From positions 1 through 37,839 of the IMG/VR virus record IMGVR_UViG_3300030098_003144: DNA of 37,839 bases. One strand, 5' to 3'. Of this stretch, positions 36,408-37,839 are shown piece by piece. The position numbers were made by a program, and so were the translations under genes. The DNA comes from a virus. Numbering within the stretch: position 1 is the stretch's first letter; every line of letters starts with the position of its first letter. The notes beneath the pieces are model-generated. The model was not told the origin of the DNA, ran no database searches, and was given only the letters and a program-made list of their open reading frames with translations.

Positions 36408-37388
36408 CTAGGCAGGTAAATTATTAAAATCTGTATTAACCATACGTGCTTCTACTGCTTGTCGGAATCGTTGGTCTGTAGTAAACCTTGGATTATTCCG
36501 ATCAGCATAAAACTCACGCTTGGTTTTATAACCAACATTACTATCATAAGCTACAGAGCTTTGCTCTAAGCCTGGTGTAGGTGCTGGTTCATTAGTTCTT
36601 TTTGATTGATTAGCTTTTTCAAATGTATCAGCTAATCCTCTTAATGTAATTTCATAGGCAGGACCTGACAAACCTACATTAATTTGTGCTTGTTCTTCTT
36701 TAGATAAGTTCTTAGCAGCCCAGTCAAAGATAGAGTCAAGCTTTTCTTTACCACCAACTACTGCGGTAGCATCAGAGTATGCTTCTCTCATCTTAGCTTG
36801 CTGAGCTGTTAACAAATCGTTAACCATCTTATCAGTAAAACCGTACTGTTTAATTTCAGCACGTGTTTCAGGAGTCAAGTCACCCTTAATGGCAACTTCC
36901 ATACCCCACTTATCCCAATCCTCCTGACTAATTTCTTTATTAGTTGGTTGTTTAGGAGCAGCTTCCTCAACAGAAGGGATCCGTAGTTGTTCCTCACCTG
37001 TTGGTTGTACAGGTTCAGGAGCTGGTGCTTCTTGTTGAGGAGCATAGTTAGGATTCTGCGTATTGTTTTCAGCATACGTTCTCTTTAGATCTGCGATCTC
37101 TTGTTGCCCTTGCGTATATTTTTTCTGGGCTTCTTTGAGTGAATCAAACCACGCCCCAGCGTCCTTGAAGTTAGGCGGTATTTGATCTCCACTATTTTGG
37201 ACGTATGTTTCGAATGCTGCACGTTCCCGTACTGCGTTCGCATCTTCCGGCATTGCTGTTTGCGACGCTGCAATCTGAGCCATTTGCTCAGCCGTTGGAT
37301 CTGCTTGTGGCATTGCGCCAGGAGTTGTACTATTTTCTGCACTATATGTTGTTTCTTGTTGATAATCTAAATTTGGTTGTTCTGCCAT
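36408..37388 (-). CDS. Capsid assembly scaffold protein (T7 gp9-like)
   Basis: 326 residues, close to T7 gp9 (307). The N-terminal half is acidic, Gln/Pro/Ala-rich and low in complexity (for instance APAPEPVQPTGEEQ). The C-terminal half is charged and helical, ending KTKREFYADRNNPRFTTDQR and FRQAVEARM, which is the general make-up of podovirus scaffolds. It lies directly before the capsid gene. AAGGAG precedes the ATG. It shapes the prohead and leaves before packaging. Confidence 0.9.
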   Translation of the reverse strand: MAEQPNLDYQQETTYSAENSTTPGAMPQADPTAEQMAQIAASQTAMPEDANAVRERAAFETYVQNSGDQIPPNFKDAGAWFDSLKEAQKKYTQGQQEIADLKRTYAENNTQNPNYAPQQEAPAPEPVQPTGEEQLRIPSVEEAAPKQPTNKEISQEDWDKWGMEVAIKGDLTPETRAEIKQYGFTDKMVNDLLTAQQAKMREAYSDATAVVGGKEKLDSIFDWAAKNLSKEEQAQINVGLSGPAYEITLRGLADTFEKANQSKRTNEPAPTPGLEQSSVAYDSNVGYKTKREFYADRNNPRFTTDQRFRQAVEARMVNTDFNNLPA

Positions 37389-37424
37389 TCAATAATCTCC
37401 TTACGATTGTTCTGTACCCCAGAG

Positions 37425-37661
37425 TCAAAGGATTTTTAGTAGGAAGCTTATGCCTCCTGAAATTAAAATTGCCACAGTAGCAGCATACGTTGCTGCTTTT
37501 GTTTGCAATATAGAAATATTCTTTTCTAAGTTAGACAATCTCTTGTCAACTAAATCTAATCTTAGATTAGCTCTTTCAAGCTCATTAATAACCAGTCTTT
37601 TATATTCTTGCCAGCCGTTTGTTCCTCCGTCGTGAGTTTCCCATGGATCTTGTGGTGACAT
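37425..37661 (-). CDS. Small coiled-coil protein with a C-terminal membrane segment (78 aa)
   Basis: Residues about 18-55 form a charged coiled coil (EYKRLVINELERANLRLDLV and on). The end is a single hydrophobic helix (AATYAATVAILISGGISFLL, about 56-75). The plan, soluble coiled coil then tail anchor, resembles XhlA-type holin-associated proteins and small tail or head accessory proteins, but no family is certain. AGGAAAGG precedes the ATG. It sits between the gene at the right edge and the scaffold, where some podoviruses carry unassigned small genes. Confidence 0.65.
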   Translation of the reverse strand: MSPQDPWETHDGGTNGWQEYKRLVINELERANLRLDLVDKRLSNLEKNISILQTKAATYAATVAILISGGISFLLKIL

Positions 37662-37674
37662 AGCCCTTTCCTTT

Positions 37675-37839
37675 CTACTTTTCTTTTAGTCCTACGATAT
37701 CTGATGCTTGCTTACCTGAGTCTCTTATATACTTAGGACTGTCATCAATAATTTTTCCAATTGGAGGATAGGTAATTGAGTAAGTATCAGCATCACTAGG
37801 ATCTGTACATGTTACCAGCTTACCCCTACGATCGTTAAA
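37675..37839 (-). CDS. C-terminal end of an unidentified late gene (partial at the right edge)
   Basis: A frame open at the right edge, with 54 readable codons before TAG. The end contains DPSDADTYSITYPPIGKIID and finishes ASDIVGLKEK. In T7-like genomes the portal gene lies upstream of the scaffold, so this could be the end of the portal or of a small gene between the two. The visible part has no diagnostic motif. The frame is in phase with no stop and is followed by a good ribosome binding site for the next gene. Confidence 0.6.
   Translation of the reverse strand, partial: FNDRRGKLVTCTDPSDADTYSITYPPIGKIIDDSPKYIRDSGKQASDIVGLKEK

Noticed and set aside
36387-36420. Hairpin at the end of the scaffold gene as an intrinsic terminator
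   Set aside because: The stem has a four-base bulge, no T run follows on the minus strand, and the capsid gene downstream must be transcribed.
37556-37570. Imperfect palindrome CTAATCTTAGATTAG
   Set aside because: Short, AT-rich, single copy and inside a coding region; expected by chance.

Overview
The window is the late (structural) region of a tailed, short-tailed phage (podovirus) of the broad T7-like kind. Every gene I can support lies on the minus strand, so transcription runs from right (37,839) to left (1). The genes are tightly packed: stop and start codons overlap at several junctions, ribosome binding sites are strong AGGAGG types, and base composition is AT-rich by eye. No integrase, repressor, tRNA, rRNA, CRISPR array or insertion sequence was seen. 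The host cannot be fixed from the sequence. A PEP-CTERM-like tail on one small protein resembles proteins of marine bacteria and their phages, so an aquatic Gram-negative or cyanobacterial host is a guess only.

Layout in transcription order: the 3' end of an unidentified gene at the right edge; a small coiled-coil/one-membrane-segment protein; scaffold; a 168-bp gap with alternative hairpins; major capsid; a strong intrinsic terminator followed by an unusually extended Shine-Dalgarno sequence; tail tubular proteins A and B (T7 gp11 and gp12 equivalents); a large tail fibre with a T7 gp17-type N terminus and a beta-helix; a small terminase subunit; a 34-residue basic protein; a 115-residue PEP-CTERM-like protein; and the large terminase subunit. 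After these comes the ejection block: a gp14-like protein, two unknown proteins, a LysM plus zinc-peptidase protein, a 1287-residue protein, and a 5729-residue giant protein that fills 45% of the window. A further gene probably starts at the giant's 3' end and runs off the left edge.

The most interesting object is the giant protein. Read by eye it contains: a membrane-prone N-terminal region; coiled coils; a proline-rich linker (about residues 1030-1076); a PD-(D/E)XK nuclease (H1141, E1145, D1219, D1234-x-K1236, Q1264-x3-Y1268); the four ordered signatures of a single-subunit RNA polymerase of the T7/N4 virion type (R2149, D2246, K2416...Y2424, H2681-D2682); a DEDDy 3'-5' exonuclease (D3915, E3917, D3989, Y4096, D4100); a zinc-peptidase-like segment (HE at 4207-4208, E4211, E4272); and a membrane-prone C terminus. 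It closes the ejection-protein operon. The simplest reading is that it is packaged in the capsid and injected with the DNA, combining a virion RNA polymerase for early transcription with nucleases and a peptidase that could act on host DNA or host defences. These assignments rest on motif recognition; profile searches, structure prediction and virion proteomics would decide them.
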